Below, one piece after another: positions 16,869 through 24,888 of a DNA stretch of 64,000 bases (within the stretch, counting starts at the first letter, position 1; every line of letters begins with the position of its first letter). Both the position numbers and the translations under genes were made by a program. The notes under the pieces were generated by a model that saw only the letters and a list, made by a program, of their open reading frames with translations, had not been told where the DNA came from and did no database searches. Source of the DNA: Nocardia sp. SYP-A9097. Its GTDB lineage: Bacteria; Actinomycetota; Actinomycetes; Mycobacteriales; Mycobacteriaceae. The DNA lies in contig NZ_WJIC01000026.1 of the NCBI RefSeq assembly GCF_009649815.1, forward strand, positions 9,444 to 73,443, read 5' to 3'.

Positions 16869-17945
16869 ATGAGCGGCTCCCAGGGCACTACCCCGTCCGA
16901 TCTTCGCGGCGAAGGCGCCTACCGCGATGACGGCAAGCACACGATGTACGGTCTGAGCCTGCGATGGCGGATCGGTCAGAACGAGTCTGACCAGGGGGCC
17001 TGGCCGCCTCCAGAGGACTGGAACAACGGCGACGCGCCCTATCCGCACGTCTACGAGGTGTGGGTCAACGGCGAGGTGCGCCAGACGGTCTTCCTCCACT
17101 GGCCCACCTGGGACTGGGCACCGTCCAACAGTCACTGGGTGGATCTGGGTGGGGAACCGGACGCCGAATACCGTGTGAAGATCCGCGCCAAGGTCGATGG
17201 CCAGTTCACTGCGTTCACCAACGAGGTGACTGTCGGTCTGGAGCGCGCCCGTCAGTGGTCGGCTCCTGCGCGGCCCGAAAGGCGTTCCGGGGGCCTCGAT
17301 GCATCGCCGCGCCACGGTACGGTCAACCACCCGCGCAGCCGCGCAGCCGCTGCCATCCGGGACTCGGACCCCTCGCCGATCTGCGTCGAGGCGCGCCGTC
17401 TGAACACCAGCACCGTCTGGCAGGAGGTGGTGCCGGGAGCCGAACGGATGCTCGCCGATTACCCGTGGAACGACGCTGGAAAGTATCTGGAATACCGCAA
17501 GTTCTTCCAGAACGGCACCGTGCCCTCCACGGGCAATCCGGCTTTCCGCGGTCTGGATCTGGCGCCGGACGCCGCGCTGGGGGACTGGCCCCTGACAGAG
17601 CTGGACACCTCCGCTGACACTCAGACCTTCACCTATGACTACACCGCTTATCACACGAACGAGTCCTGGTCCCACCGGTGGTTCATCACTCGTGCGGACT
17701 GGGATCCGCGCGACGGCTTGAGCTGGCAGGACCTGGAGCCGATCCCCTTCCTTGTCGAGATCCAGGGCTCGCACCGGGAAGAGGACTCCAGCCAGTGGGA
17801 GTTCGCGTCCTTCCCGCGTCGGACCGGGCGGGCGGCGATCGTGCAGATCTGGGGCGGCCACGGCGGACCGGACACTCCAGACGGTGGAAACGGCGGCAAG
17901 ACGGGCGAGTTCTTCGCGTCCACGTGTGACGTGATGCTGCGGTAA
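16869..17945 (+). CDS. AA10-type lytic polysaccharide monooxygenase with N-terminal domain
   Basis: The start at ATG 16869 follows agaggaga. The 358-residue protein has an N-terminal ~145-residue part with an FnIII/Ig-like stretch (YEVWVNGEVRQTVFLHWP), then an AA10/chitin-binding type 4 domain beginning HGTVNHPRSRA at His149. The second brace histidine would be His262 (AYHTNESW), and the end GEFFASTCDV fits the axial-aromatic and disulfide region. In classical LPMOs the first histidine is the mature N-terminus after signal cleavage; here it is internal and no signal peptide is visible. Activity would need proteolysis, or the domain only binds chitin-like glycans. Flanked by two integrase remnants. 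Confidence 0.75.
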   Translation: MSGSQGTTPSDLRGEGAYRDDGKHTMYGLSLRWRIGQNESDQGAWPPPEDWNNGDAPYPHVYEVWVNGEVRQTVFLHWPTWDWAPSNSHWVDLGGEPDAEYRVKIRAKVDGQFTAFTNEVTVGLERARQWSAPARPERRSGGLDASPRHGTVNHPRSRAAAAIRDSDPSPICVEARRLNTSTVWQEVVPGAERMLADYPWNDAGKYLEYRKFFQNGTVPSTGNPAFRGLDLAPDAALGDWPLTELDTSADTQTFTYDYTAYHTNESWSHRWFITRADWDPRDGLSWQDLEPIPFLVEIQGSHREEDSSQWEFASFPRRTGRAAIVQIWGGHGGPDTPDGGNGGKTGEFFASTCDVMLR

Positions 17946-18059
17946 CCGACCACCTTTCCGTCCTGCTCCCGGAAGGAAAGCTCAGGGCGGGCGGCTTCAG
18001 CGGCACGGCGAGGCATCCTGTCGCTGGTGCTATGATTCCCGCTCGGCACACGCCGAAGC

Positions 18060-18784
18060 CCGGATATGGTCCTATCTCGTGTCAAGATGCCTGCCCCGAA
18101 CTCGATCGCGGGCATCTGTTGGATGTGCTGCCGCATGGCCGATGTCCGGCCTGGAACGTTCAGGACATCAAGCGCTTTCAGTAGGCCGCCCAGCGTTTCC
18201 GGGTGCATCGGTTGTCCGGCCCGTCGACCTGGGAACAACCAGCGCGAATCGCGATTGGTGGCGGTATTCATGTTGGTGCGGTGCCCGATCCAGGCCAGCA
18301 GGATGTCGGCGACGGGTTCGGGGACCGGAGTCGGAGGATCGCCCAGCCGCAGGAGCATCTGGTCGCCGTCGCCGATGATGTCGTCGATGGTGAGGCAGAC
18401 CACGCGAGTCAGCGGCTGGGCGTAGAGCAACACGATGACAGCCGCCGCGCGGGAACGCAATGGCCGGTCGCCGCTGGTCAGAATACGACCGAGCAGTTCG
18501 ATGCGCTCCTGAGGCGGCATCGGTGGTCTTCGATTCAGTTCTCCAGTGGGCAGCCGGAATTGCCGGGTGAGCTTGCTGTTCATGCACCACAACAGAAAAG
18601 TTCGAAGGCAACCACGCTGATGCGGGCCGTGCCCGGCGTGCCAGGAATCGACGTCGGATTGGCGGCATGTGGCGAGCGTGAGCCCTTGGCCTGCAAGCCA
18701 TTCCAAGAACAGTGTTGCTTGTTTGACTTGATCATGGGAATGACGTCGGACGGGTGGGTTGATGGCCAGCCAGTACGAGTTCAT
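18060..18784 (-). pseudogene. Second tyrosine recombinase remnant, truncated at both ends
   Basis: The minus strand reads ATLFLEWLAGQGLTLATCRQ, PPMPPQERIELLGRILTSGD, AAVIVLLYAQPLTRVVCLTI and FPGRRAGQPMHPETLGGLLK, the middle of a Streptomyces/Nocardia-type site-specific integrase. The expected end with the catalytic tyrosine is lacking: similarity stops around 18,100 and the frame runs on as unrelated sequence towards the LPMO gene. The N-terminal part before 18784 also seems cut. Not functional. Confidence 0.75.
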
Positions 18785-19103
18785 CTTCGAACGGATTGGA
18801 TGGGTCGAACCCGAACTTCACATTGACGGCCCATCGATCAAGGCACTTCTGCAGGAGTCGCTGGATGAGGACATGCTGTACTTCCGCGCCATCTCACCCG
18901 ACACGGCGTCGCTGCTGCAATGGCTTTACAACGGCGACACCCCGCAGGGCCGATGCCAGCGATGCCTGAAGCGGTTGGAAACTCGCCTACCCGGTCAACG
19001 TGGACGGCAGCGGATCTACTGCAATCCAGCCTGCCGACAACGGGCGTACCGCGAACGCCGCCCCGAGACAGAGGTCCCGGACGCGGAAAAACAACAAAGT
19101 TAG
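18762..19103 (+). CDS. Small protein with C-terminal zinc ribbon
   Basis: From ATG 18762 the 113-residue product has a helical N-terminal part and a C-terminal treble-clef-like motif CQRCLKR..RIYCNPACRQRAY, close to the RYCS.ACRQRAYR zinc-ribbon signature seen in many actinobacterial DNA-associated small proteins. It overlaps the opposing integrase remnant by 23 bases. Function is unknown; nucleic-acid or protein binding through zinc is inference. Confidence 0.6.
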   Translation: MASQYEFIFERIGWVEPELHIDGPSIKALLQESLDEDMLYFRAISPDTASLLQWLYNGDTPQGRCQRCLKRLETRLPGQRGRQRIYCNPACRQRAYRERRPETEVPDAEKQQS

Positions 19104-19188
19104 CCTGACCTGCGAATTCGATGCTCAGGGGTTATCTCTTACAAGGCCGGACAAGTTGTGCTCGCATGGTTTCGGCCTGGTGGCGGGG

Positions 19189-19515
19189 TTAAGACCGATG
19201 CCGGGCCGAGCCTTGGCCGGCTTGGTATTCGTCAGCCACCGCGCCCGCGGTGGCCGGCCAGTCGCAGTACTGGCCCTTCCGGTTCCAATCCAGGCCGGAC
19301 GGACACGAGTGAACGGTCGCGATGTTGTTTGAGCACTGAACGTACCTCGTCGTGTCCTCCGGGTACGGGAAGAGGCCGTCGGGCTGGGGACAGCTGAAGG
19401 CGGCGACGTCGAGTCCAACGCCCTCCGCGCGGGCCGAGGACCCGGCGGCGAGCGTGAGGCCGGAACCGAGCAGCAGCGCACCGGCGGGCAGAGCGAGGAT
19501 ACGGGCGAGTCGCAC
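19189..19515 (-). CDS. Secreted CBM14 (peritrophin-A type) chitin-binding protein
   Basis: GTG 19515 is chosen because gaaggagacgacc precedes it and a clean signal peptide follows (VRLARILALPAGALLLGSGL, cleavage after an A-x-A near residue 30). The mature part is one peritrophin-A/CBM14 domain: SCPQPDGLFPYPEDTTRYVQ, C-S-N, HSCPSGLDWNRKGQYCDWP, with the six-cysteine spacing nearly preserved. CBM14 binds chitin and is mainly known from invertebrates, with scattered actinobacterial members. The LPMO gene 1.2 kb away suggests a chitin-related function. Product 108 residues. Confidence 0.8.
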   Translation of the reverse strand: MRLARILALPAGALLLGSGLTLAAGSSARAEGVGLDVAAFSCPQPDGLFPYPEDTTRYVQCSNNIATVHSCPSGLDWNRKGQYCDWPATAGAVADEYQAGQGSARHRS

Positions 19516-19705
19516 GGTCGTCTCCTTCGGATAAAGTATCAGGTCGCTCGAATCATGGCAGGGGCTGGACGGACGCACGTGTGGACGCGCCGACCTCGCT
19601 TCGTTGCGATCGGCTGACACTTTTCGTGCCAGCGGGTTGGGTTCGAGTGTTGCGAGGTAGGCCACGGCGGGCGCGGCCTGCTAGACGAGTAAGTCCGAAC
19701 CCTGG

Positions 19706-20598
19706 TCAGTGGTCGTAGGCGATCAGTGACCGGGTGACGGGTTCGCCGAGGGCGTGGTTGTGCCAGATCGCGGCGGCCATCGCCAACACTCGCTGGGCGA
19801 CGCGAACCGCCACGCCCGCGCAGCTGCGTCCACCGTGGTCTTCCAGGTCGAGCTGGCCTTTGAGGGTGTCGTTGACCGACTCGATCAGCTGTCGGACCTT
19901 CTTCAGCAGTGGTTCACCGTAGCGGGTCTTCTCGTTTTTGCGCGATGGGCGCAGCATGGTGATCCCGTACTCGCTCACCATGGTTTCGAATTCGCGGCCC
20001 GCGAAACCCTTGTCACAGATCAGCAGGATGCCCTCATGCTCGGCGGCCACGTCGGCGTCGACTTCGAGCATGGCCGAAAGGACTTCGCGCTCACCGATTT
20101 TCGGGTCTGCTAGCGCCCACAGGATCGGGATCCCGGCGGGAGTGCACACCAGATACAGTTTCAGTCCCCAGTAGAAGCGGGAGTGGGAGGCGCAGTAGCC
20201 GTAGCCCGCCCACCCGGCTAACTCTGACCGCTTCACCGTCGGGCGCGACATCCCGCACGGCACCGGGGTCGAGTCCACGATCCAGCAGTCGTCCAGCCAG
20301 AAATCACTCGACCGGGCAGCATCCGGATCACCCGCTTCACCAAGCCCAACGCGGCCCGCAAACGCTTGTTGTAGCCGGACTGCTGCGGCAGATACGGAAA
20401 CATCCGGGCCAGGTGCTTACGGGCGTACCGCAGCCAGTGTGCCTCGGAAGTGAACCCGAGCAGTGACTGGGCCACCGCCAAGCACACCAGTTCCGAGTCG
20501 GTCAGCACCGGTGGCCGACCCGTCCATCGCGGACCGGCCAATTCATCGTCGTTTTTCACGTACAGTGCGGTCAGGAGGGCGTCCAGATCGTTCGTCAC
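19706..20598 (-). mobile_element. IS982-family transposase, one frameshift
   Basis: From GTG 20598 the frame reads TNDLDALLTALYVKNDDEL, RPPVLTDSELVCLAVAQSLL and PYLPQQSGYNKRLRAALGLV, then derails near 20310. One frame over it resumes SSDFWLDDCWIVDSTPVPCG and SRPTVKRSELAGWAGYGYCA, DKGFAGREFE and NDTLKGQLDLEDHG, ending SLIAYDH at 19706. This is the IS982 architecture in two frames. A one-base deletion explains it. IS982 normally has a single frame, so the copy is probably inactive unless the base is a sequencing error. Confidence 0.8.
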
Positions 20599-20713
20599 AC
20601 AATGGTTTCGGGCGGTTTTCTGTCCATCCGATTTTTGTTGGCAATCAAGGTTTTTCCGCCGAGTGCGGTTCGCCATGTGTCGGTTCTGTCGACGCAGGTT
20701 CCGGGCCGCGGTC

Positions 20714-21727
20714 TCATCGGCCGGCGGTGACGAGGAGCTTGCCTCGTACGTGGGCGTCCGCAAGCTCGGTGTAGGCCTGCGGTGTTTGTTCCAATGAGAA
20801 CCACCGGCTGATGGTGGACGGCAGGATTCCGGTCATGGCCTGCGCGGCCAACTGATCCAGATCGCCGGGGCGTGCGTGGCTGAGAACCGTCTGCACCGTC
20901 AGGTCCGCGCGGTCGAAATCGGACGGGTCGGGACTGGGGAATGCAGCGTTCAGGAGCCGACCTTCCGGCCTGATCGCCTCGGACACCGAGACGAGTGCGG
21001 CACCGGGCAAGGCCAGATTCACCACGGCGTCCACGCCGTCCGGATACCGCCGCAGCGATTCGGCCACCGTGTCGAGGGCACGGTAGTCGATCACCTCAGC
21101 TGCTCCCAACCTGCGCACGTAGTCCTCGTCCTCGGGTAGAGCGGTCGCGATGACATGCAGTCGCGCCGCAGCCAGCAGCGGAACCGTCGTACCGCCGACA
21201 CCACCCGCGGCACCGATCACCAGAACCCGCTCCCCAGGCGAGAACCCGCCCGCCCGCACTACGGCCAGCGCCGTCAGCCCAGGAATCGGCAGCGTGGCCG
21301 CGTGTTCGGGAGCCAGCCCGGACGGCCGAAGAGCAAGTGCCGGAGTGTCGGCCTCGAACACGGCATACTCGGCCATCGCCCCGGTGGTCAGCGACGGCGG
21401 AGTCGACAGCATCGCCGCCATAGCCTCCGTTGCACGGGGTAGTCCCACACCGAACACCTCGTCACCGACAGCGAAGCGGGTGACACCGGCGCCGAGCTCC
21501 ACGACCGTGCCAGCGAAGTCGCTGCCTGGCACATGCGGAAACGTCAGTGGAGCCAACTCCTTCATCACCCCGCTCAGACTCCGCAGATCAGCCGGGTTGA
21601 GCGCCGCCGCACGCACCCTGACCAACATCTGCCCCGCCTCGGGCACCGGCACGGGCACATCTTCGACCGAGAGGACCGACGGCGATCCGTACTCCCTGGC
21701 AACAGCCGCTCGCATCAAGTTGACCAT
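20714..21727 (-). CDS. Zinc-independent MDR-family quinone/alcohol oxidoreductase
   Basis: The 337-residue product has the GroES-like fold start MRAAVAREYGSPSVLSVEDV, the LNPADLRSLSG and PHVPGSDFAGTVVELGAG motifs, and the nucleotide-binding loop IGAAGGVGGTTVP, as in NADPH:quinone reductases of the medium-chain dehydrogenase family. Zinc-binding cysteines are absent. It is divergent from the TetR gene at 21784; a double palindrome covers the start region, so it is very probably repressed by that TetR. The exact start (21727 or 21715) is uncertain since no ribosome binding site is visible and translation may be leaderless. Confidence 0.8.
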   Translation of the reverse strand: MVNLMRAAVAREYGSPSVLSVEDVPVPVPEAGQMLVRVRAAALNPADLRSLSGVMKELAPLTFPHVPGSDFAGTVVELGAGVTRFAVGDEVFGVGLPRATEAMAAMLSTPPSLTTGAMAEYAVFEADTPALALRPSGLAPEHAATLPIPGLTALAVVRAGGFSPGERVLVIGAAGGVGGTTVPLLAAARLHVIATALPEDEDYVRRLGAAEVIDYRALDTVAESLRRYPDGVDAVVNLALPGAALVSVSEAIRPEGRLLNAAFPSPDPSDFDRADLTVQTVLSHARPGDLDQLAAQAMTGILPSTISRWFSLEQTPQAYTELADAHVRGKLLVTAGR

Positions 21728-21763
21728 GCGGTCATGTTGCATTAAAGGTGACCGCATGGTCAA
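21720..21763. promoter_or_regulatory. Double palindromic TetR operator
   Basis: TTGACCATGCGGTCA at 21720-21734 is repeated as its perfect reverse complement TGACCGCATGGTCAA at 21749-21763, 14 bases apart. Each arm is itself a palindrome of the form TGACC-N4-GGTCA. The site lies in the short gap between the divergent oxidoreductase and TetR genes and overlaps the oxidoreductase start. Two repressor dimers could bind and control both genes. Confidence 0.8.
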
Positions 21764-21783
21764 GTTTGGTTAGAATCAAGAAC

Positions 21784-22398
21784 ATGCCCCGCGCCGACGC
21801 CGCCCGCAACCGGAGCCTCGTTATCGACGCGGCCGCCGCCGAGTTGGCCGAGCACGGCCTCGACGTCTCCATCGCACGAATCGCTGTCCGTGCCGGCGTC
21901 GCCAAAGGCACCGTCTTCAACCACTTCGCCAGCAAGGAAGACCTGGTTGCCGCCATCTTCTGCGGCCAACTCGCCACCTTGACCGCGACCGGCGAAACGC
22001 TGCTGGGACATCCGAGCCCGTACCAGGCCCTGCTCGAGTTCATGACTGCCGGCACCGAACTGCAGGTAAGCGACCGCTCATTCTGCGAGGCGGCCACCAC
22101 CACCTCACGTAATCACCCGGCAGTCCGAGCCGCCAGCGACCACCTGGCCGACATCGCCGAGAAACTCACCGCCCGCGCCAGACACGCCGGTGCCATCCGC
22201 GACGACATCACCGGCCGCGATATCGTCCTACTGCTCAGCGCCCCCACCAGCATCGCAACCCCCGTCGCCGGGACACGCCCCGACCTATGGCGCCGTTACC
22301 TGCACCTGATCCTCGACGCCCTCCGCCCGGAAACTGCCCACCCCCTTCCAGTCGCGGCACCCACGACCCAGGACTTCACCTCCGCGTCAAGCGGCTGA
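21784..22398 (+). CDS. TetR-family repressor
   Basis: ATG 21784 opens MPRADAARNRSLVIDAAAAE followed by a helix-turn-helix (ISI-type ARIAVRAGVAKGTVFNHFAS) and KEDLVAA, the standard TetR N-terminus. The C-terminal ligand domain is of the SbtR-like kind (LTARARHAGAIRDDI). 204 residues, intact. It is transcribed away from the oxidoreductase gene, with the double operator between them; autoregulation and control of the oxidoreductase are inferred. The effector is unknown. Confidence 0.85.
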   Translation: MPRADAARNRSLVIDAAAAELAEHGLDVSIARIAVRAGVAKGTVFNHFASKEDLVAAIFCGQLATLTATGETLLGHPSPYQALLEFMTAGTELQVSDRSFCEAATTTSRNHPAVRAASDHLADIAEKLTARARHAGAIRDDITGRDIVLLLSAPTSIATPVAGTRPDLWRRYLHLILDALRPETAHPLPVAAPTTQDFTSASSG

Positions 22399-22516
22399 GA
22401 TGCTCCGCATCCCGGCATGCGGGATTCAGCCCGCCACATCCCCAGCCAACCAAACCTGGACGGGAGACGTCCACCCATGCGCTGGGCAGCACCACCAGAA
22501 CTTCGGACTTACTCGT

Positions 22517-23845
22517 CTAGTGTCCTGCGCCTGAAATCCGTTGAAGATATCTGGCGAGTGATTCGAGGATCTCCTCGGCGGTTTTGCGCCAGACGAAGGG
22601 TTTCGGGTCGGTGTTCCATTGCTCGATCCAGGCTGTGATGTCTTTGTCCAGTGCCGCAACGCTTTTGTGGACTCCGCGGCGCAGGAGTTGGTCGGTGAGG
22701 AACCCGAACCAGCGCTCGACCTGGTTGAGCCAGGACGACCCGGTGGGGGTGAAATGCATATGGAAGCGAGGATGTTTGGCCAGCCAGGTGTTGATCGCCG
22801 GCGTCTTGTGGGTGGAGAGGTTGTCGCAGACCAGGTGCACGTCCAGTTCCGCGGGCACGGCCTTGTCGATCGCGATCAGGAACTTCTTGAACTCCTGCGC
22901 GCGGCGGCGCTGGTAAAGCTTGGAGATCACGACCCCGTCGGCGATGTCGAACGCCGCGAACAAGCTGGTCACGCCGTGGCGGACGTAGTCGTGGGAGTAT
23001 CGCTCGGGCATGCCGGGCATCATCGGCAACACCGGCTGCGAGCGGTCCAAAGCCTGGATCCCGGACTTCTCGTCCACACACAGCACGACCGCCTTTTCCG
23101 GCGGATTGTGATATAGCCCGACCACATCGACGACCTTGTCCACGAACAGCGGGTCGGTCGAGAGTTTGAACCCGTCGGCCACATGCGGTTTCAATTCGAA
23201 CCTGCGCCAGATCCGCCCAATTGCCGAGGGCGACAAGCCACTTCGCCTCGCCATCGCGGTCCGTGACCAATGCGTCGTGCCCACCGGTTTCTGTTCCAGA
23301 GTCGTGGTGAGGACTTCCTCGACCTTGTCCAACAGGATCGATGGCGGCCGTCCCGGACGCGGTTCATCGGACAGGCCCTCGAGACGTTTACGCGCGAAAC
23401 GAGTCCGCCACTTACCCACCGTCTGGGCCGTGATACCCAACTCGTCCGCCACATCCTGATTGGATTTGCCTGCCGCACAACCTAATACGATCCGACAGCG
23501 TTCCGCGAGCGCCTGCGACGACTTGGCACGACGCGCCCACCTCCGCAACGTCTCACGCTCATCGTCGGTCAAGACGATCTCGGCCACAGGCCGCCCACCG
23601 CGATCGCGATCGCCCAGTCCTTGCAGGCCCTGAGCGGCGAATTGCGCACGCCATCTCGCCGCCGACCCCACCGAAACACCGACAAGCCGCGCAGCACCCG
23701 CATTCGACATACCTTCAGCGCAAGCCAGCACGATCGCAGCCCGCTGCGCCGCACGCCGATCCGACGACTCCGCCCTGCGCGCCAGTTCCACACTCTCAGC
23801 GTCGGACACCACGATCTCAACAGCGGAAGGCCCACGATGCGACAC
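22517..23845 (-). CDS. IS630-family transposase
   Basis: The 442-residue product has two N-terminal helix-turn-helix segments (SNAGAARLVGVSVGSAARWR, SNQDVADELGITAQTVGKWR) and a DDE domain: D in VLCVDEKSGIQALDRSQP, D in VHLVCDNLSTHKTPA and E in SSWLNQVERWFGFL. Length and motifs are normal for a long IS630 enzyme, with no frameshift. The start MSHRGPSAVEIVVSDAE is ATG 23845. Confidence 0.9.
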   Translation of the reverse strand: MSHRGPSAVEIVVSDAESVELARRAESSDRRAAQRAAIVLACAEGMSNAGAARLVGVSVGSAARWRAQFAAQGLQGLGDRDRGGRPVAEIVLTDDERETLRRWARRAKSSQALAERCRIVLGCAAGKSNQDVADELGITAQTVGKWRTRFARKRLEGLSDEPRPGRPPSILLDKVEEVLTTTLEQKPVGTTHWSRTAMARRSGLSPSAIGRIWRRFELKPHVADGFKLSTDPLFVDKVVDVVGLYHNPPEKAVVLCVDEKSGIQALDRSQPVLPMMPGMPERYSHDYVRHGVTSLFAAFDIADGVVISKLYQRRRAQEFKKFLIAIDKAVPAELDVHLVCDNLSTHKTPAINTWLAKHPRFHMHFTPTGSSWLNQVERWFGFLTDQLLRRGVHKSVAALDKDITAWIEQWNTDPKPFVWRKTAEEILESLARYLQRISGAGH

Positions 23846-23893
23846 ACAAACAGGCTAACAACATAGCGAACTTATTTCAGGCGCGACACACTA
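22518..23893 (-). mobile_element. IS630-family insertion sequence with ends
   Basis: The two ends form an imperfect inverted repeat: CTAGTGTCCTGCGCCTGAAA at 22517 and, on the other strand from 23894, CTAGTGTGTCGCGCCTGAAA. IS630 elements insert at TA and duplicate it, which fits the CTAG at both borders. The transposase gene fills almost the entire element and its stop codon is provided by the left terminal bases. The copy looks complete and possibly active. Confidence 0.8.
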
Positions 23894-24108
23894 GTGCCAC
23901 TCGACATCAGAGGGACTCGGCTCGATCATTCAAGACTGGACGCGCGGTACATATTGTACATTTACCATGTTCCTGTAACAGCGCAGACAACCAGGCGATA
24001 GTGTAATGGCGCTCCCGCAACGAGAACCTTGCTCGATGATCATGACGCAACGATTCTTCATGCAGGGACGATGCAAACGGGAAGTTCGAGTCGATTGAGG
24101 TAGGCTTG

Positions 24109-24549
24109 ATGGGGAATATCGGCAACGATGGGCTTGAGATTGCGATCACGGTTGGAGTTGCAGTGGGAAGCGCACTTCTTCAGGTCATGATGAAGGCCAT
24201 CAGCCGGACTGAGATTACCGGAAAGAAACACGGGCTGACGCGGGATGACGCCCTATTTTGGACCGACTGGTCTCTAGCTGGAAGCTTAGCGCTTGCTGGA
24301 TCACTCCTCTTGGCGGCCCACCAAGACAAATCAGTACCCGTATCGGAGATGGCCGCAGGGTTTCTTGTTGTGCTGTGCAGTTGTTCGGGTCTACCTTTAT
24401 TCTTGCGAATATTCGCGTATGAACCGAATGCAAAGCTGAAAGAAATCCCGCCAAAGGGAATCGGCTGGGTTCTGATAGCAAATATATTTGGAATACTGGT
24501 CTTGGCCAGTTGCGTCGTGGTGGGAGTCAAGGTTTATGATTGGAAGTGA
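24109..24549 (+). CDS. Small polytopic membrane protein next to the Shedu gene
   Basis: ATG 24109 follows gattgaggtagg. The 146-residue protein has about four hydrophobic helices (near residues 8-27, 53-70, 78-97, 121-141) and no known motif. Local base composition is richer in A and T than most of the window, as it is in the next two genes, suggesting joint acquisition. Its 3' end overlaps the next gene by 14 bases. It may be an accessory of the nearby defence gene, but that is a guess from position. Confidence 0.6.
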   Translation: MGNIGNDGLEIAITVGVAVGSALLQVMMKAISRTEITGKKHGLTRDDALFWTDWSLAGSLALAGSLLLAAHQDKSVPVSEMAAGFLVVLCSCSGLPLFLRIFAYEPNAKLKEIPPKGIGWVLIANIFGILVLASCVVVGVKVYDWK

Positions 24550-24763
24550 TTCCGAGCATGAGAAGGAAACTCCAGACGAGTCGGGTCACCATTTCTGGTC
24601 GAAGGTGGCCGGTTCAATCGGTGGCATCGGCACCGTAGCGTCGGTCGTCGCAGCACTTGCTGGAGCTGGCGCGGGCGCTGTCCCGATCGCCGCAGCTTCG
24701 GCCGCCGTCGCTGCTGTTGTGACGGTTGTCGCGGAGGCCGCCGAGCGGCGAAAGAGGCAGTGA
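24536..24763 (+). CDS. Small Gly/Ala-rich membrane protein
   Basis: ATG 24536 lies inside the end of the previous gene. The 75-residue product has a charged N-terminus (SDSEHEKETPDESG), a long Gly/Ala/Val hydrophobic stretch (residues ~28-65) and a basic end (ERRKRQ). The layout resembles small pore-like or holin-like proteins, though nothing specific identifies it. Translational coupling to the upstream gene is likely. Confidence 0.5.
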   Translation: MIGSDSEHEKETPDESGHHFWSKVAGSIGGIGTVASVVAALAGAGAGAVPIAAASAAVAAVVTVVAEAAERRKRQ

Positions 24764-24888
24764 TAGTGCAGCCGATGAACCCGATGCGCTAGTCGTACTG
24801 CTCCGCAGTCATGCTTCAGGAGACCTCGCGCACTATGCGTCTATCCATCGATAACAACGGATTAAGATCATATTGGCTGGATGCCCGC

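Noticed and set aside
20270..20320. Programmed frameshift in the IS982 transposase
   Set aside because: The family is normally one frame and no slippery sequence with a downstream structure is visible; a one-base deletion is simpler.
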